A stretch of 64,000 nt of DNA. Origin: Desulfocarbo indianensis (lineage in GTDB: Bacteria; Desulfobacterota; Desulfarculia; Desulfarculales; Desulfarculaceae). Every line of letters starts with the position of its first letter. Position 1 is the stretch's first letter. The notes under the pieces were generated by a model. It was not told the origin of the DNA. It saw only the letters and a program-made list of their open reading frames with translations, and did not search any database. The stretch lies in assembly GCA_001184205.1 (NCBI GenBank), contig LBMP01000001.1:477365-541364 (forward strand), given 5' to 3'. A program made the translations under genes and the position numbers. Below, one piece after another: positions 26,383-35,207 of this stretch.

Positions 26383-28061
26383 TCCTGGTCCCTTGGGCGC
26401 AGCTTGGCCAGATAATCCTGGGCCAGCTGGTGATTGGGGTTTTTCAAGAGAGCCAGTTTGAGTTCCTCCACGGCCTGGTCTTTTTGGCCCAGCTTATTCC
26501 AGCACACCGCCAGGTTCACATGGGCGTCGGCCGCGTGCGGCGAATCCAGTTCCACCACTTTTTTAAAGTCGGCCATGGCGGCCCGGCATTGGTTCTCGCG
26601 CAAAAGGATGTAGCCGGCGTTGAACCAGGCCCCGTCCAGGCGGGGGTCCAGGTTCAGGGCCCGCCGGTAGGCCTCCAGGGCCTCATCCCATCGCTCCAGC
26701 TTGGTGAGCAGCCGCCCGGCCTGGAAATGGGCCTGGGCCCAATCCGGGGCCAGGGCGATGGCCGCCTTCAGGTCCTCCAGGGCCGCTCCGGGATCGTCTT
26801 CCACCTTTGCGGCGGCCCGGCTCATGAGGGCCTCGGCCCGCAAGCGGGCCAAACGGGGGGCCGGTTGGGGGTCCTGGGCCTGGGCCTCATCCAAAAGGCT
26901 CAGCGCCCGCTCATAACCGCCGGACTTGAGGGCCTCCTGGGCCTTGGCCGCCAAAGGCGGCAGCGGCGGGGGAGGCGGCGGCTCGGCGGTCCAATACCAG
27001 TAGACCGCAAAAACCAGCGCCGCCACGGCCGCCGCGCCCAGGGGCCGGAGCACACGCCGCCAGAGCGGCTCGGGCGGCGTGGGCCCCACCAGCATGGCCA
27101 GCTCGTCCCCGCTCAAGATGCCGGCGCAGGCGCGGGTCTTGCCGTTGCCGTTGGCCAGGGCGGCCAGGGCTTGCAGGTCCCGGCTTGCCTCCTCCGCCTC
27201 CCGCGCCAGGTCCTCGGCGAACAATTCGGCCATGAAGCCGGCCAGCTCCCCGGCCCGCTCCCGGCCGTCCAGCGCCGAGAGGTCTTTCAGCAAGCGGCCG
27301 GCCTGGCCGTAAGCGCCCCCGGACCCGCCCTCGCCGGCCAGGGCCCGGCGGCAGATTTCTTCCAGCGCCGGGTCGGCCTCCGGATTCAGGTCGGAAAGCT
27401 GCGGCGCCTGGTCCCCCTCGGGCGGCCGGCCTCCGCTCAGCGCCTGCCAGAGCATGCCGCCCAAGGCCCGCGTGTCATCCCCGGCCAGGGGCCGGCGGCC
27501 TTCCAGGCTGGCGGCGATGGCCAGATCAGAGACCTTGACCCGGCCGTCGTAGGATATGAGCAGGTTTTCCAGGCAGAGGTGGCCGTGGGCCAGGCCCAGG
27601 GGTTCGCCCTCGGGTCCCTTTTCCCGGAGCGCCCCGTCCAGGGCGGCGGCCGCCGACAGGAAAATATAAATCACCAGCGCCACGGGCGGGCGGCGGCCCT
27701 GGCTGGCGGCCCGCTCCAGGAACTGGGCCAGGTTCTTGCCCGGCACCCACTCCCGGGTGAGGAACAGGCTGGGCTGGGGCGGCGCTTGGCTTTCGCCGGC
27801 CGAATCCGCCGGCGCGGCCAGGCCCTGGTCCAACGGGCGGGTAAGGTTGGCGTGGGTGACCAGCCCGGCCCGGCGGGCGGCGGCCAGAAAGGCTTCGCGT
27901 CTTTGGGCATCGGCCGCGAACCGGGGCGGCAGCCGCTTCAAGGCCAAGGGCTGGGAGGGATTATCCGACAGGCGCGCCAGAAACAGCTCCACCTCGCCCT
28001 GGCGGGGGATTTGGCGGCTGAGCGCGTAGCAGCCGTAAACGCTGGGTAAGGGGGCTGACAT
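26379..28061 (-). CDS. Membrane pseudokinase with C-terminal TPR repeats
   Basis: This 560-residue protein has an N-terminal serine/threonine-kinase-like domain (about 1-330), one transmembrane helix (AAAVAALVFAVYWYW near 345) and an extracytoplasmic TPR region (about 365-555; for example AYRRALNLDPRLDGAWFNAG). The kinase fold keeps the ATP lysine (LALKRL, Lys42), but the catalytic HRDxKxxN is HGHLCLEN (159-166), lacking the catalytic Asp, the DFG is SDL (178-180), and no clear Gly-rich loop is seen. It is therefore probably inactive and acts as a scaffold. It is coupled with the LysM lipoprotein gene, suggesting a cell-envelope complex. Confidence 0.82.
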   Translation of the reverse strand: MSAPLPSVYGCYALSRQIPRQGEVELFLARLSDNPSQPLALKRLPPRFAADAQRREAFLAAARRAGLVTHANLTRPLDQGLAAPADSAGESQAPPQPSLFLTREWVPGKNLAQFLERAASQGRRPPVALVIYIFLSAAAALDGALREKGPEGEPLGLAHGHLCLENLLISYDGRVKVSDLAIAASLEGRRPLAGDDTRALGGMLWQALSGGRPPEGDQAPQLSDLNPEADPALEEICRRALAGEGGSGGAYGQAGRLLKDLSALDGRERAGELAGFMAELFAEDLAREAEEASRDLQALAALANGNGKTRACAGILSGDELAMLVGPTPPEPLWRRVLRPLGAAAVAALVFAVYWYWTAEPPPPPPLPPLAAKAQEALKSGGYERALSLLDEAQAQDPQPAPRLARLRAEALMSRAAAKVEDDPGAALEDLKAAIALAPDWAQAHFQAGRLLTKLERWDEALEAYRRALNLDPRLDGAWFNAGYILLRENQCRAAMADFKKVVELDSPHAADAHVNLAVCWNKLGQKDQAVEELKLALLKNPNHQLAQDYLAKLRPRDQE

Positions 28062-28247
28062 GGCGTCCTGTCCAGGTTCGCTGGCAACGGGTTTCCGACC
28101 GGCCTTGTTTTATGCTAGCGCTTGAAATTATAGGTAGCAACCGGGGTTAAGTCAATTTAGCCTTTAATGCTATATTGGCTAGTACTTCGGATTGAGGACC
28201 CGGAGCGCGCTTTCATAGGCGCTCGCTTGGTAAAAAGGGGGATGCGG

Positions 28248-28580
28248 ATGGATAAGCCGATCGCCTGCTGCGGCATTGATTGCCGAACCTGCCCGGCCCC
28301 GCAGGCCACCATCAATGACGACGACCAATTGCGCCGCGACACCGCCGGCCAATGGTCCGCGCTGTTCAAGGCGGAAATCAAGCCGGAGGACATCAACTGC
28401 CTCGGCTGCCGGGGGGATGGCCCCTACTTTTTTCATTGCCGGGTCTGCGGGATAAGGGCCTGCTGCGCCGCAAAAGGCTGGGAAACCTGCGCGCCCTGTC
28501 CTGATTTGCCCTGCGACCAGTTGCAAGAGGTGTTCGCCTACACGTCCAGCGCCAGGGACAATTTGAAGGCTTTGGCCTAG
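28248..28580 (+). CDS. DUF3795 small cysteine-rich protein
   Basis: This protein of about 110 residues has a dense set of cysteines typical of DUF3795: ACCGIDCRTCPAPQA at the N-terminus, INCLGCRGDGPYFFHCRVC and IRACCAAKGWETCAPCPDLPC. These probably bind zinc or an iron-sulfur cluster; the function is unknown. I prefer the start at 28248 because the gggggatgcgg purine run then sits at normal spacing; the ATG at 28242 directly abuts it. The gene stands alone. The frame upstream of it is not coding. Confidence 0.83.
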   Translation: MDKPIACCGIDCRTCPAPQATINDDDQLRRDTAGQWSALFKAEIKPEDINCLGCRGDGPYFFHCRVCGIRACCAAKGWETCAPCPDLPCDQLQEVFAYTSSARDNLKALA

Positions 28581-28723
28581 ACCCGGCGATCCTCGTCACC
28601 GGCATGCAAACCTGGCCGGCCGTGGCCATGAAAAGCGCTCGCGTACTCGCCAGGGGCCTTTTGCAAGGGGCTGTGGGCCGCCGGCTCTGTGGAGGCCGGC
28701 TGCCTGGGCGCTCGCCCGGCCGC

Positions 28724-30628
28724 CTAATTCTTGCGCAGCACCCTTTCGTCGCCCAGGCGCATGGTGAGCCCCTTGGTATCGAAATGCTCCAGGAGCGGGA
28801 TGACGTATTTGCGGGAAAGCCCTATCATTTCCTTGAATTGCGGCGTGCCGACGCGCTCATGGGCCTTTAGATGTTCCACCAGACGCCCCTGGATTTCCGC
28901 CAGGGCCGGGGTGTGGTAATAGAGGTCTTCCTTGATGCGGGTGAGCACCCCCTCGTTGACCAACACGCCCACTATCTGCTTGGCCTGCTTGGGGTCCTCC
29001 CCCTGGATCACGTCCTTGAGATTGGGCGGCGAGGCGCCCGCCTGCACGTAGGCCTTTTCTATGCGCTCGCGCAGCTTGGCGTCGTCGGCCGCCAGGCGCA
29101 CCTGGTGGGTGGGCAGGCGCAGCAGGTCCTTTTCCGCCACCAGCTCGCCGCCGGTGGCGAGCCTGTTCAGCAGGTGGGCGAAGAGCTTGGCCTCGAAGCC
29201 CCGGCCCAGGCGCTGCTTCAGCTCCTCGCGGGGCATGCCGGGCTTCAGCGGCTGCTGCTGGTGGAACTGGGCCACCAGCTCCAGGGCCCTTTGCATGAGC
29301 TCGTCCTGCACCTGGCCCGCGATGAGGCGGCCGCCTTCCTTGTCGAAGCGCACCAGCTCCTGCTTGGATAGCATCTGGTTGATGAGGGCGTCCAGATCCT
29401 TGGGGGACAGGGCCACCAGGCGCACCAGTTCGCCGGCGGTCACCCCCCGTTCGCCGGCCAGGCGGGCCATCACCGCCACCTTGTCCACGGCCTGTCCCTG
29501 GCGCAGGGTGGCCAGATCGGCCATTATCTCGGGCCGTCCCCGCTTGTGGCGGCCGGGGTGGGGATGCAGGATCACCCCGCCGGCGATGGTGTGCACCGGC
29601 GAATAGGAGCGCAGCACGTAGCGGTCGCCCGCCATCACCGCCACCGGCTGCTCCAGGCGCACCTGGCAGAACACGGTCTCGCCCGGCTTCAGCTCCTCCC
29701 GGTCCAGGGTGTGCACCCGGCCCATGATCTCCACGCTGCCGGAATGAAAACGTATGGGCGCGCGGTGCTTGATGGGCCGCGCGATGGTCTCCAAAACCTT
29801 GACCTCCACGTCCACCCACAGGCTGGGCACCAGGGAGCCCGGCGTGGCCAGCACGTTGCCCCGCTCGATGTTCTCCTTGTCCAGGCCTTGCAGGTTCACC
29901 GCCGTGCGCTGGCCCCGGCGGGCGCTCTGCACCTCCAGGTTGTGCACCTGCAGGCCGCGCACCTTGCTGGTGAGCCCCTGGGGATAGATGGTCACCTCCT
30001 GGCCCACCTCCACCCGGCCGCCGATGGCGGTGCCGGTGATCACGGTGCCGAAGCCCTTCATGGTGAATACCCGGTCCACGGGCAAACGGAAGGGGCCGCT
30101 GGCCGGCTGCTCCTCCAAATCCTGGGCCAGCTTGTCCAGGGCCTGGACAAGCTCGGGCACGCCGTTCCCCTTGACGCTGGAAACCGGCATGATGGGCGCG
30201 CCTTCCAGGAAGCTGCCCTCCAGGTATTCGGCCACGTCCTCGCTGACCAGCTCCAGCCATTCCTCGTCCACCATGTCGGCCTTGGTCAGGGCCACCAGGC
30301 CGCGCTTCACGCCCAAGAGGCGGCAGATGTCCAGATGCTCCCGGGTCTGGGGCATGACGCCCTCGTCGGCGGCGATGACCAGCATCACCAGATCGATGCC
30401 CGCCGCGCCGGCCACCATGTTCTTCACGAATTTCTCGTGGCCGGGCACGTCCACGATGCCCAGGCGCAGGCCGGAGGGCAGGTCGAGATGGGCGAAGCCC
30501 AGCTCGATGGTGATGCCGCGGGCCTTTTCCTCTTTCAGGCGGTCGGTCTCGATGCCGGTGAGCGCCTTCACCAGGGTGGTCTTGCCGTGGTCTATGTGGC
30601 CGGCGGTGCCGAGGACGAGCTGTTTCAT
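28724..30628 (-). CDS. selB: Selenocysteine-specific elongation factor SelB
   Basis: This 634-residue GTPase carries Sec-tRNA to the ribosome at UGA codons that have a SECIS hairpin. The G domain has [19 protein letters not shown] (G1), [11 protein letters not shown] (switch I, SelB-type), [13 protein letters not shown] (G3) and [11 protein letters not shown] (G4). EF-Tu-like domains 2 and 3 follow ([18 protein letters not shown]), then a C-terminal part with winged-helix repeats that bind SECIS RNA ([20 protein letters not shown]). The ATG at 30628 has GGAAAGG at good spacing. Its presence shows that this genome inserts Sec and supports the three UGA-containing genes at 52.8-60.2 kb. selA, selD and the Sec tRNA are not in the window. 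Confidence 0.97.
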   Translation of the reverse strand: MKQLVLGTAGHIDHGKTTLVKALTGIETDRLKEEKARGITIELGFAHLDLPSGLRLGIVDVPGHEKFVKNMVAGAAGIDLVMLVIAADEGVMPQTREHLDICRLLGVKRGLVALTKADMVDEEWLELVSEDVAEYLEGSFLEGAPIMPVSSVKGNGVPELVQALDKLAQDLEEQPASGPFRLPVDRVFTMKGFGTVITGTAIGGRVEVGQEVTIYPQGLTSKVRGLQVHNLEVQSARRGQRTAVNLQGLDKENIERGNVLATPGSLVPSLWVDVEVKVLETIARPIKHRAPIRFHSGSVEIMGRVHTLDREELKPGETVFCQVRLEQPVAVMAGDRYVLRSYSPVHTIAGGVILHPHPGRHKRGRPEIMADLATLRQGQAVDKVAVMARLAGERGVTAGELVRLVALSPKDLDALINQMLSKQELVRFDKEGGRLIAGQVQDELMQRALELVAQFHQQQPLKPGMPREELKQRLGRGFEAKLFAHLLNRLATGGELVAEKDLLRLPTHQVRLAADDAKLRERIEKAYVQAGASPPNLKDVIQGEDPKQAKQIVGVLVNEGVLTRIKEDLYYHTPALAEIQGRLVEHLKAHERVGTPQFKEMIGLSRKYVIPLLEHFDTKGLTMRLGDERVLRKN

Positions 30629-30884
30629 CGTTACCTTTCCGTGGCTTTTCGCCGTTAAGGTCCGGGCGCGGGCGGCTGGGGCGGGCCGGCGATCCTTGCC
30701 GGCCGCCAGATCATAATTATAATGGCCGAGCGCCGTGCGCACCCGCCGTCGCCGGGATAAAAGGGGCTCATTCAAGATATAACACAATCAGCCGCCCCCC
30801 GCGGCCGGGGAGCCTTTGGCGCCACCCAATAGGGCCGGACCGGCGGCCTTGCCCCGGAGCGCGCCTTTCATCATAATACCCCCT

Positions 30885-31322
30885 ATGTCTCTTTGCGAAC
30901 CCCATCGCATCCTGGCCCTGGACCTGGGCTCCAAACGCATCGGCGTGGCCTTGAGCGACGCCGAGGCCCGCCTGGCCTCCCCGCTCACCGTGCTGCCCCA
31001 GCGCGGCCGCGACGCCAATTTGCAGGCCATCGCCGGCCTGGTCAAGGAGCACCGGGTGGGGCTCATCGTGGTGGGCCTGCCCCGCAAGAGCGAAAGCGAG
31101 CTGGGCCCCGGCGGCGAAAAGGCCCTGCGCTTCGGCCAGCGCCTGGAAAAGGCCCTTAAAATCCCGGTGGCCTTTGTGGATGAATTCGAAACCACGGTGC
31201 GCGCCCAGGAAGCGCTGCTGGAGGCCGATCTTTCCCGGGCCAAACGGCGCGCAAAGGTGGACAAGGTGGCCGCGGCCCTCATCCTGGAAGCCTATCTGGA
31301 AAGGCGCGGGGAGGGGGCATGA
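30885..31322 (+). CDS. ruvX: RuvX/YqgF family Holliday junction resolvase
   Basis: This 145-residue protein has the RNase H-like YqgF fold. Visible motifs are LALDLGSKRIGVALSD (first acidic residue), LIVVGLPRKSESELG, and the C-terminal VDEFETTVRAQEAL and AKVDKVAAALILEAYL with further acidic residues. Family members process pre-16S rRNA 5' ends or resolve recombination junctions. It overlaps mltG by 4 bp, a pair common in bacteria. The gene is divergent from selB; the 256 bp between them should hold both promoters. Confidence 0.93.
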   Translation: MSLCEPHRILALDLGSKRIGVALSDAEARLASPLTVLPQRGRDANLQAIAGLVKEHRVGLIVVGLPRKSESELGPGGEKALRFGQRLEKALKIPVAFVDEFETTVRAQEALLEADLSRAKRRAKVDKVAAALILEAYLERRGEGA

Positions 31323-32323
31323 AAGCGGGACGCTGGCTGTTGTTGGCGGTAATGGCCCTGGCCCTGGCCATGCCCGGCTGGCTGGCCGCCAAGCAGGCGC
31401 TTTTACACCACCGCGCCCGGCACGACGCGGAGCCGGTCATGGTGGAGATACCCCAGGGCCTGGGCCTGGCCGGGGTGGCCCAGACGCTGCACCAGGCCGG
31501 CCTGGTGGATCATCCCCGGCTCTTCATGCTGGCCGCCCGTCTGAGCGGCCGCGATCACAGCCTGAAGGCGGGCGAATACCGCCTGAGCGCGGCCCACAGC
31601 TATGACGCCATCCTGGAGGCCCTGCACCGGGGCCGGGTCTTTCTGCATGAGGTCACCCTGCCGGAGGGCTTCACCCTGGAACAAATGGTGGAGCGCCTGG
31701 CCCAGGCCGGCCTGCTGAACCGTAGCGAGGCCCTGGAACTGGCCAGCGACCGGCAATACCTGGCCAGCCTGGGCATCAAGGCGGCCAGCCTGGAAGGCTA
31801 TCTTTTTCCGGATACCTACCGCTTCGCCAAGGGCCTGGGGGCCCGGGCGGTGCTGGGCCGCCTGCACCGCCGCTTTTTAAGGGCCTGGGAGCCCCTGGCG
31901 CCGGAGGCGGAAAAGCTGGGGATGAACCGTTTGCAGGCCGTGACCCTGGCCAGCATCATCGAGCGGGAGAGCTCCCTGGACGCCGAGCGCCCCCTGGTGA
32001 GCGCGGTCTACCACAACCGCCTGAAGAAAAACATGCCCCTGCAGGCCGACCCCACCGTGATCTACGGCGTGGAGGATTTCGACGGCAACCTGACCCGCGG
32101 CCATCTGCGCCAGGACACGCCCTACAACACCTACACCCGGCCCGGCCTGCCGCCGGGGCCCATCTGCTCGCCGGGGCTGGCCAGCCTGCGCGCGGCGGTG
32201 CGGCCCGCCCAGGCGGATTACCTATATTTCGTGGCCAAGGGCGACGGCAGCCACCAGTTCAGCAAGGCCTACCGCTCCCACGTCAACGCGGTGAACCGCT
32301 TCCAGAAAAACCACCGCAAGTAG
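31319..32323 (+). CDS. mltG: Endolytic murein transglycosylase MltG
   Basis: This 334-residue inner-membrane protein has an N-terminal anchor (WLLLAVMALALAMPGWLAA), a LysM-like subdomain (VMVEIPQGLGLAGVAQTLHQ) and the YceG catalytic domain. The catalytic Glu lies in TLASIIERESSLDAERPLVS. Family motifs YGVEDFDGNLTRGHL and TYTRPGLPPGPICSPG follow, with the end YFVAKGDGSHQFSKAYRSH. It cuts nascent glycan strands and so sets their length. It is coupled to ruvX. Confidence 0.95.
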   Translation: MKAGRWLLLAVMALALAMPGWLAAKQALLHHRARHDAEPVMVEIPQGLGLAGVAQTLHQAGLVDHPRLFMLAARLSGRDHSLKAGEYRLSAAHSYDAILEALHRGRVFLHEVTLPEGFTLEQMVERLAQAGLLNRSEALELASDRQYLASLGIKAASLEGYLFPDTYRFAKGLGARAVLGRLHRRFLRAWEPLAPEAEKLGMNRLQAVTLASIIERESSLDAERPLVSAVYHNRLKKNMPLQADPTVIYGVEDFDGNLTRGHLRQDTPYNTYTRPGLPPGPICSPGLASLRAAVRPAQADYLYFVAKGDGSHQFSKAYRSHVNAVNRFQKNHRK

Positions 32324-32359
32324 CTTTTCCGGCCGCGCTCCGAATTATTGAAATCAGGC

Positions 32360-33265
32360 TTACCCGCGGGGAGTCACCAGGTATTTGTCCACCAGGTGAT
32401 GCGGATTGTAGGATTCCTTGGCCTTGCGCAGGCCGGCCAGGCCCAGGTCCTGCTCCCGGTTGATGTAGGTCATCCCCGACCAGGCGTTGGCCGCGAACAT
32501 CTGGTTGATGGCCGCGTACAGGCCCGGTATCTCCGGGTTGGCCTTTTCTATGTGGATCACCGCCGTGTCCGGATTCAGGGCCTCGCCCAGGGAAAAGGCC
32601 TCCACCACCTCGTTGATCACGATGGCCCCGCCCAGGTAATGCAGGCGGTCGAAATGGGTGAGCGCCTCGAAAATGGCCTGGTCCTCGTTCTGCAAGCCGG
32701 GGTCTTTTTGGCAATCGCGCAATTGGCACCAGCTGGCCTGCATCTCCAGCACGCACTCCACGGTTTCCTGGTCCAAGGGCTTGTATCTGAATTGCCTGGT
32801 TTTGAGGAAACGGTTCAGATGGTTCTTTTTCTTGTGGAAGCGGTTGCCGGCCAGGTTGATGAGGTCCTGGGCCGCGTAAACGTAATCGCTCTGGTCGCGG
32901 TCCAGGGCGGCCTGGAAGCGCTGCCGGTCCAGGTGGCGCTCCACGAAATCAGCCCCCACCCGGCAGGCTCTGGGCCGCGCGCCCATGGCCGCCAGATCGG
33001 CCAGCAGAGCCTCCAGGGCGGCCATGCGGTCGCCCTCCGGCCCGGCCGCCGGCGGCAGGGCGAAAGGCTCCTGGCCCTCGGGCCGCAGGATGACGGCCAG
33101 GCAGCCGGCCGCCCGCCGCCAGAGGGGCCGGTACAAGCGCCGCCACATGAACAGATTGGTGAAGGTAAGCTCGCTGGTCCGGGGCGGGTCGTGACGGAGG
33201 AATTCCCGGATCTCATCCTGGTGGTCTAGCTGCAATTCCTGATAATCCTGGAGTTCCTGACTCAT
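32360..33265 (-). CDS. DUF2156 (phosphatidylglycerol lysyltransferase C-terminal-like) protein
   Basis: This 301-residue soluble protein matches the DUF2156 GNAT-like fold: an early TSELTFTNLFMWRRLYRPLW, a central YAAQDLINLAGNRFHKKKNH motif very typical of the family, and IHIEKANPEIPGLYAAINQM near the end. Family members resemble the catalytic domain of MprF, which moves amino acids from tRNA to lipids, but this stand-alone form lacks the membrane part, so the substrate is uncertain. The ATG at 33265 is divergent from glyA. Confidence 0.83.
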   Translation of the reverse strand: MSQELQDYQELQLDHQDEIREFLRHDPPRTSELTFTNLFMWRRLYRPLWRRAAGCLAVILRPEGQEPFALPPAAGPEGDRMAALEALLADLAAMGARPRACRVGADFVERHLDRQRFQAALDRDQSDYVYAAQDLINLAGNRFHKKKNHLNRFLKTRQFRYKPLDQETVECVLEMQASWCQLRDCQKDPGLQNEDQAIFEALTHFDRLHYLGGAIVINEVVEAFSLGEALNPDTAVIHIEKANPEIPGLYAAINQMFAANAWSGMTYINREQDLGLAGLRKAKESYNPHHLVDKYLVTPRG

Positions 33266-33372
33266 GGGGATTTTCTCCGCGGTTGGCTGTTTACGCGCTC
33301 AAGGGCTTAATTAAGAGATACCGCATGAAACGCCAAACGCCAAATCTTGTGCCCCCGGCGGCGGCCGGCTCG

Positions 33373-33401
33373 TTGACAGGTTCCCGCCCCTATGCCATAT
33401 T
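33373..33401 (+). promoter_or_regulatory. Probable sigma-70 promoter of glyA
   Basis: TTGACA at 33373-33378 and CATATT at 33396-33401 are separated by exactly 17 bp. The element lies 40 bp before the glyA ATG, leaving a short leader with an AAGGAA ribosome site. Confidence 0.55.
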
Positions 33402-33440
33402 AAAAAGCCTTTGATTATCCCCCTGTAAGGAATCGCAATC

Positions 33441-34685
33441 ATGGAAGAGTTACAGAAAACCGATCCGCAGATAGCGGACCTGATCCAAAAGGAGGCCCAG
33501 CGCCAGGCCTCCTGCCTGCGCATGATACCCTCGGAAAACTACGCCTCCAAGGCGGTCATGACCGCCACCGGCTCGGTGCTGACCAATAAATACTCCGAGG
33601 GCTACCCCCACCAGCGGTATTACCAGGGCCAGGAGTTCATCGACCAGATTGAAGACCTGGCCTTAAAGCGCGCCAAGGAGCTTTTCCAGGCGGAGCACGC
33701 CAACGTGCAGCCCTATTCGGGCAGCCCGGCCAACATGGCGGTCTATTTGGCCTCCCTGAAACCCGGCGGCCGGGTGATGGGCATGGACCTGGCCGCGGGC
33801 GGCCACCTGACCCACGGCGCGAAAGTCAGTTTTTCCGGCAAGTTCTACGAGGTGCGCCAGTACGGGCTCAGCCGCGAGACCGGCCTCATCGATTACGACC
33901 TGGCCAGGAACCTGGCCAAGGAATTTAAGCCCGGCCTCATCTTCGCCGGCTGCTCCTCCTATCCGCGCACCGTGGATTTCGCCGCCTTTGGCGAGATCGC
34001 CCGCGAGGCGGGCGCGGTGCTCTGCGCCGACATCAGCCACATTTCCGGGCTTTGCCTCACCGGCTGCCACCCCCACCCCTTCCCCCACGCCGACGTGGTG
34101 ACCTCCACCACCCACAAGCTTTTGCGCGGCCCCAGGGGAGGCATGGTGCTCTGCCGCCAGGAACTGGCCGCCAAGATAGACAAGGCGGTGTTCCCCGGCC
34201 TGCAGGGCGGCCCCCACAACCACGTCACCGCCGCCATCGCCGTGGCGCTTAAGGAGGCCTCCCTGCCCGCCTATGCCGAATACTGCCGCCAGGTGGTGAA
34301 AAACGCGGCGGCCCTGGCCCGGGAGCTGATGGCCCGCGGCTTCAGCCTGGTCACCGGCGGCACGGACAATCACCTGGCGCTGATCGACGCCTCCACCATG
34401 AAGCTCACCGGCAAGGTATTGGCCCAGGCCATGGACCAGGCCGGCATCGTGGCCAACGCCAACAAGGTGCCTTTCGATCCCCGCCCGGCCGACGACCCCA
34501 GCGGCGTGCGCCTGGGCACCCCGGCCCTGACCAGCCGCGGCATGCAAGAGCCCGAAATGGTTAAGATAGCCGAGTTCATCCACCAGGTGGCCCAGGCCCC
34601 CCAAGACCAGGCCAACCTGCGCAAGGTGCGGGACCGGGTGGCGGAGCTGTGCGCGGCCTTCCCGGCCCCCGGAATCGAAATATAA
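33441..34685 (+). CDS. glyA: Serine hydroxymethyltransferase
   Basis: This 414-residue PLP enzyme interconverts serine and glycine with tetrahydrofolate and feeds the one-carbon pool. Typical motifs are CLRMIPSENYASKAVMTATG, TNKYSEGYPHQRYYQGQEFI, VQPYSGSPANMAVYLASLKP, the PLP lysine in VVTSTTHKLLRGPRGG, and the C-terminal GVRLGTPALTSRGM. The length is normal. It has its own promoter and probably ends at the hairpin near 34.95 kb. Confidence 0.98.
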   Translation: MEELQKTDPQIADLIQKEAQRQASCLRMIPSENYASKAVMTATGSVLTNKYSEGYPHQRYYQGQEFIDQIEDLALKRAKELFQAEHANVQPYSGSPANMAVYLASLKPGGRVMGMDLAAGGHLTHGAKVSFSGKFYEVRQYGLSRETGLIDYDLARNLAKEFKPGLIFAGCSSYPRTVDFAAFGEIAREAGAVLCADISHISGLCLTGCHPHPFPHADVVTSTTHKLLRGPRGGMVLCRQELAAKIDKAVFPGLQGGPHNHVTAAIAVALKEASLPAYAEYCRQVVKNAAALARELMARGFSLVTGGTDNHLALIDASTMKLTGKVLAQAMDQAGIVANANKVPFDPRPADDPSGVRLGTPALTSRGMQEPEMVKIAEFIHQVAQAPQDQANLRKVRDRVAELCAAFPAPGIEI

Positions 34686-34945
34686 CGGTATAAGATTTTG
34701 AACCCCAAAAGAACTTTAAATACAGACCCTTACCCAAACGGCCCTTTTAGGGCCCTTGCCGCGGTTCAAATTTTTGTACCGAGGGAACTGGCCAGGCTTC
34801 TGCCTCTAACCGGGGGCCTGCCGCATAACCTGCTTATACAAAAGGGTTTTTTAGAATAAACCGGCCTGTGGGCCAAACTGGCACCCAACTTGCTACTTCC
34901 TACGAGCGACCAGCTTCTCAAAAAACCCTTTTCTCCTTTCCTTGG

Positions 34946-34980
34946 GAACACCGGGCCGACCCAGCCCGGTGTTCTTTTTT
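34946..34980 (+). terminator. Rho-independent terminator, probably of glyA
   Basis: GAACACCGGGC (34946-34956) pairs perfectly with GCCCGGTGTTC (34964-34974) across a 7-nt loop, followed by six T residues. It lies 260 bp past the glyA stop, with no gene between. Confidence 0.75.
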
Positions 34981-35058
34981 GTGAAAGCATTTCACCGCTG
35001 CCAATGCCACCAATGCCCGGCAGCCCGCAAGACCCAGCCCGGCGTTCTTTTTTGTGAA
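34958..35058 (+). repeat. Two near-identical 28-bp direct repeats (terminator 3' half duplicated)
   Basis: Bases 34958-34985 and 35031-35058 agree at 27 of 28 positions (gacccagcccggtgttcttt and onward, with one T/C change). The unit covers the loop, right arm and T-run of the glyA terminator; the second copy has lost the matching left arm. It looks like a local duplication of a terminator. The 34686-35207 spacer holds no gene. Confidence 0.65.
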
Positions 35059-35114
35059 TACACTTCCGCCCCTGCTGAAAACTTGCATAGCGTGTTGGCC
35101 GGCGCGCCGGGCCC

Positions 35115-35145
35115 AATAAAAATGGCGGGAGATTACTCCCGCCAT
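35115..35145 (-). terminator. Rho-independent terminator of the chemoreceptor gene
   Basis: A perfect 10-bp stem, ATGGCGGGAG/CTCCCGCCAT with a 4-nt loop (35122-35145), is followed on the minus strand by TTTTTATT (35122-35115). It lies 63 bp past the chemoreceptor stop at 35208. Confidence 0.8.
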
Positions 35146-35207
35146 GTCAGGTAAGTATGCAAGGCCGCTGAATTATCCCCCCTAAGCCAAGGGACGGCCT
35201 CTGTGGG

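Noticed and set aside
34766-35145. Small minus-strand frames with repeated KKEHRAGS-like text
   Set aside because: They come from the duplicated terminator unit and are not coding.
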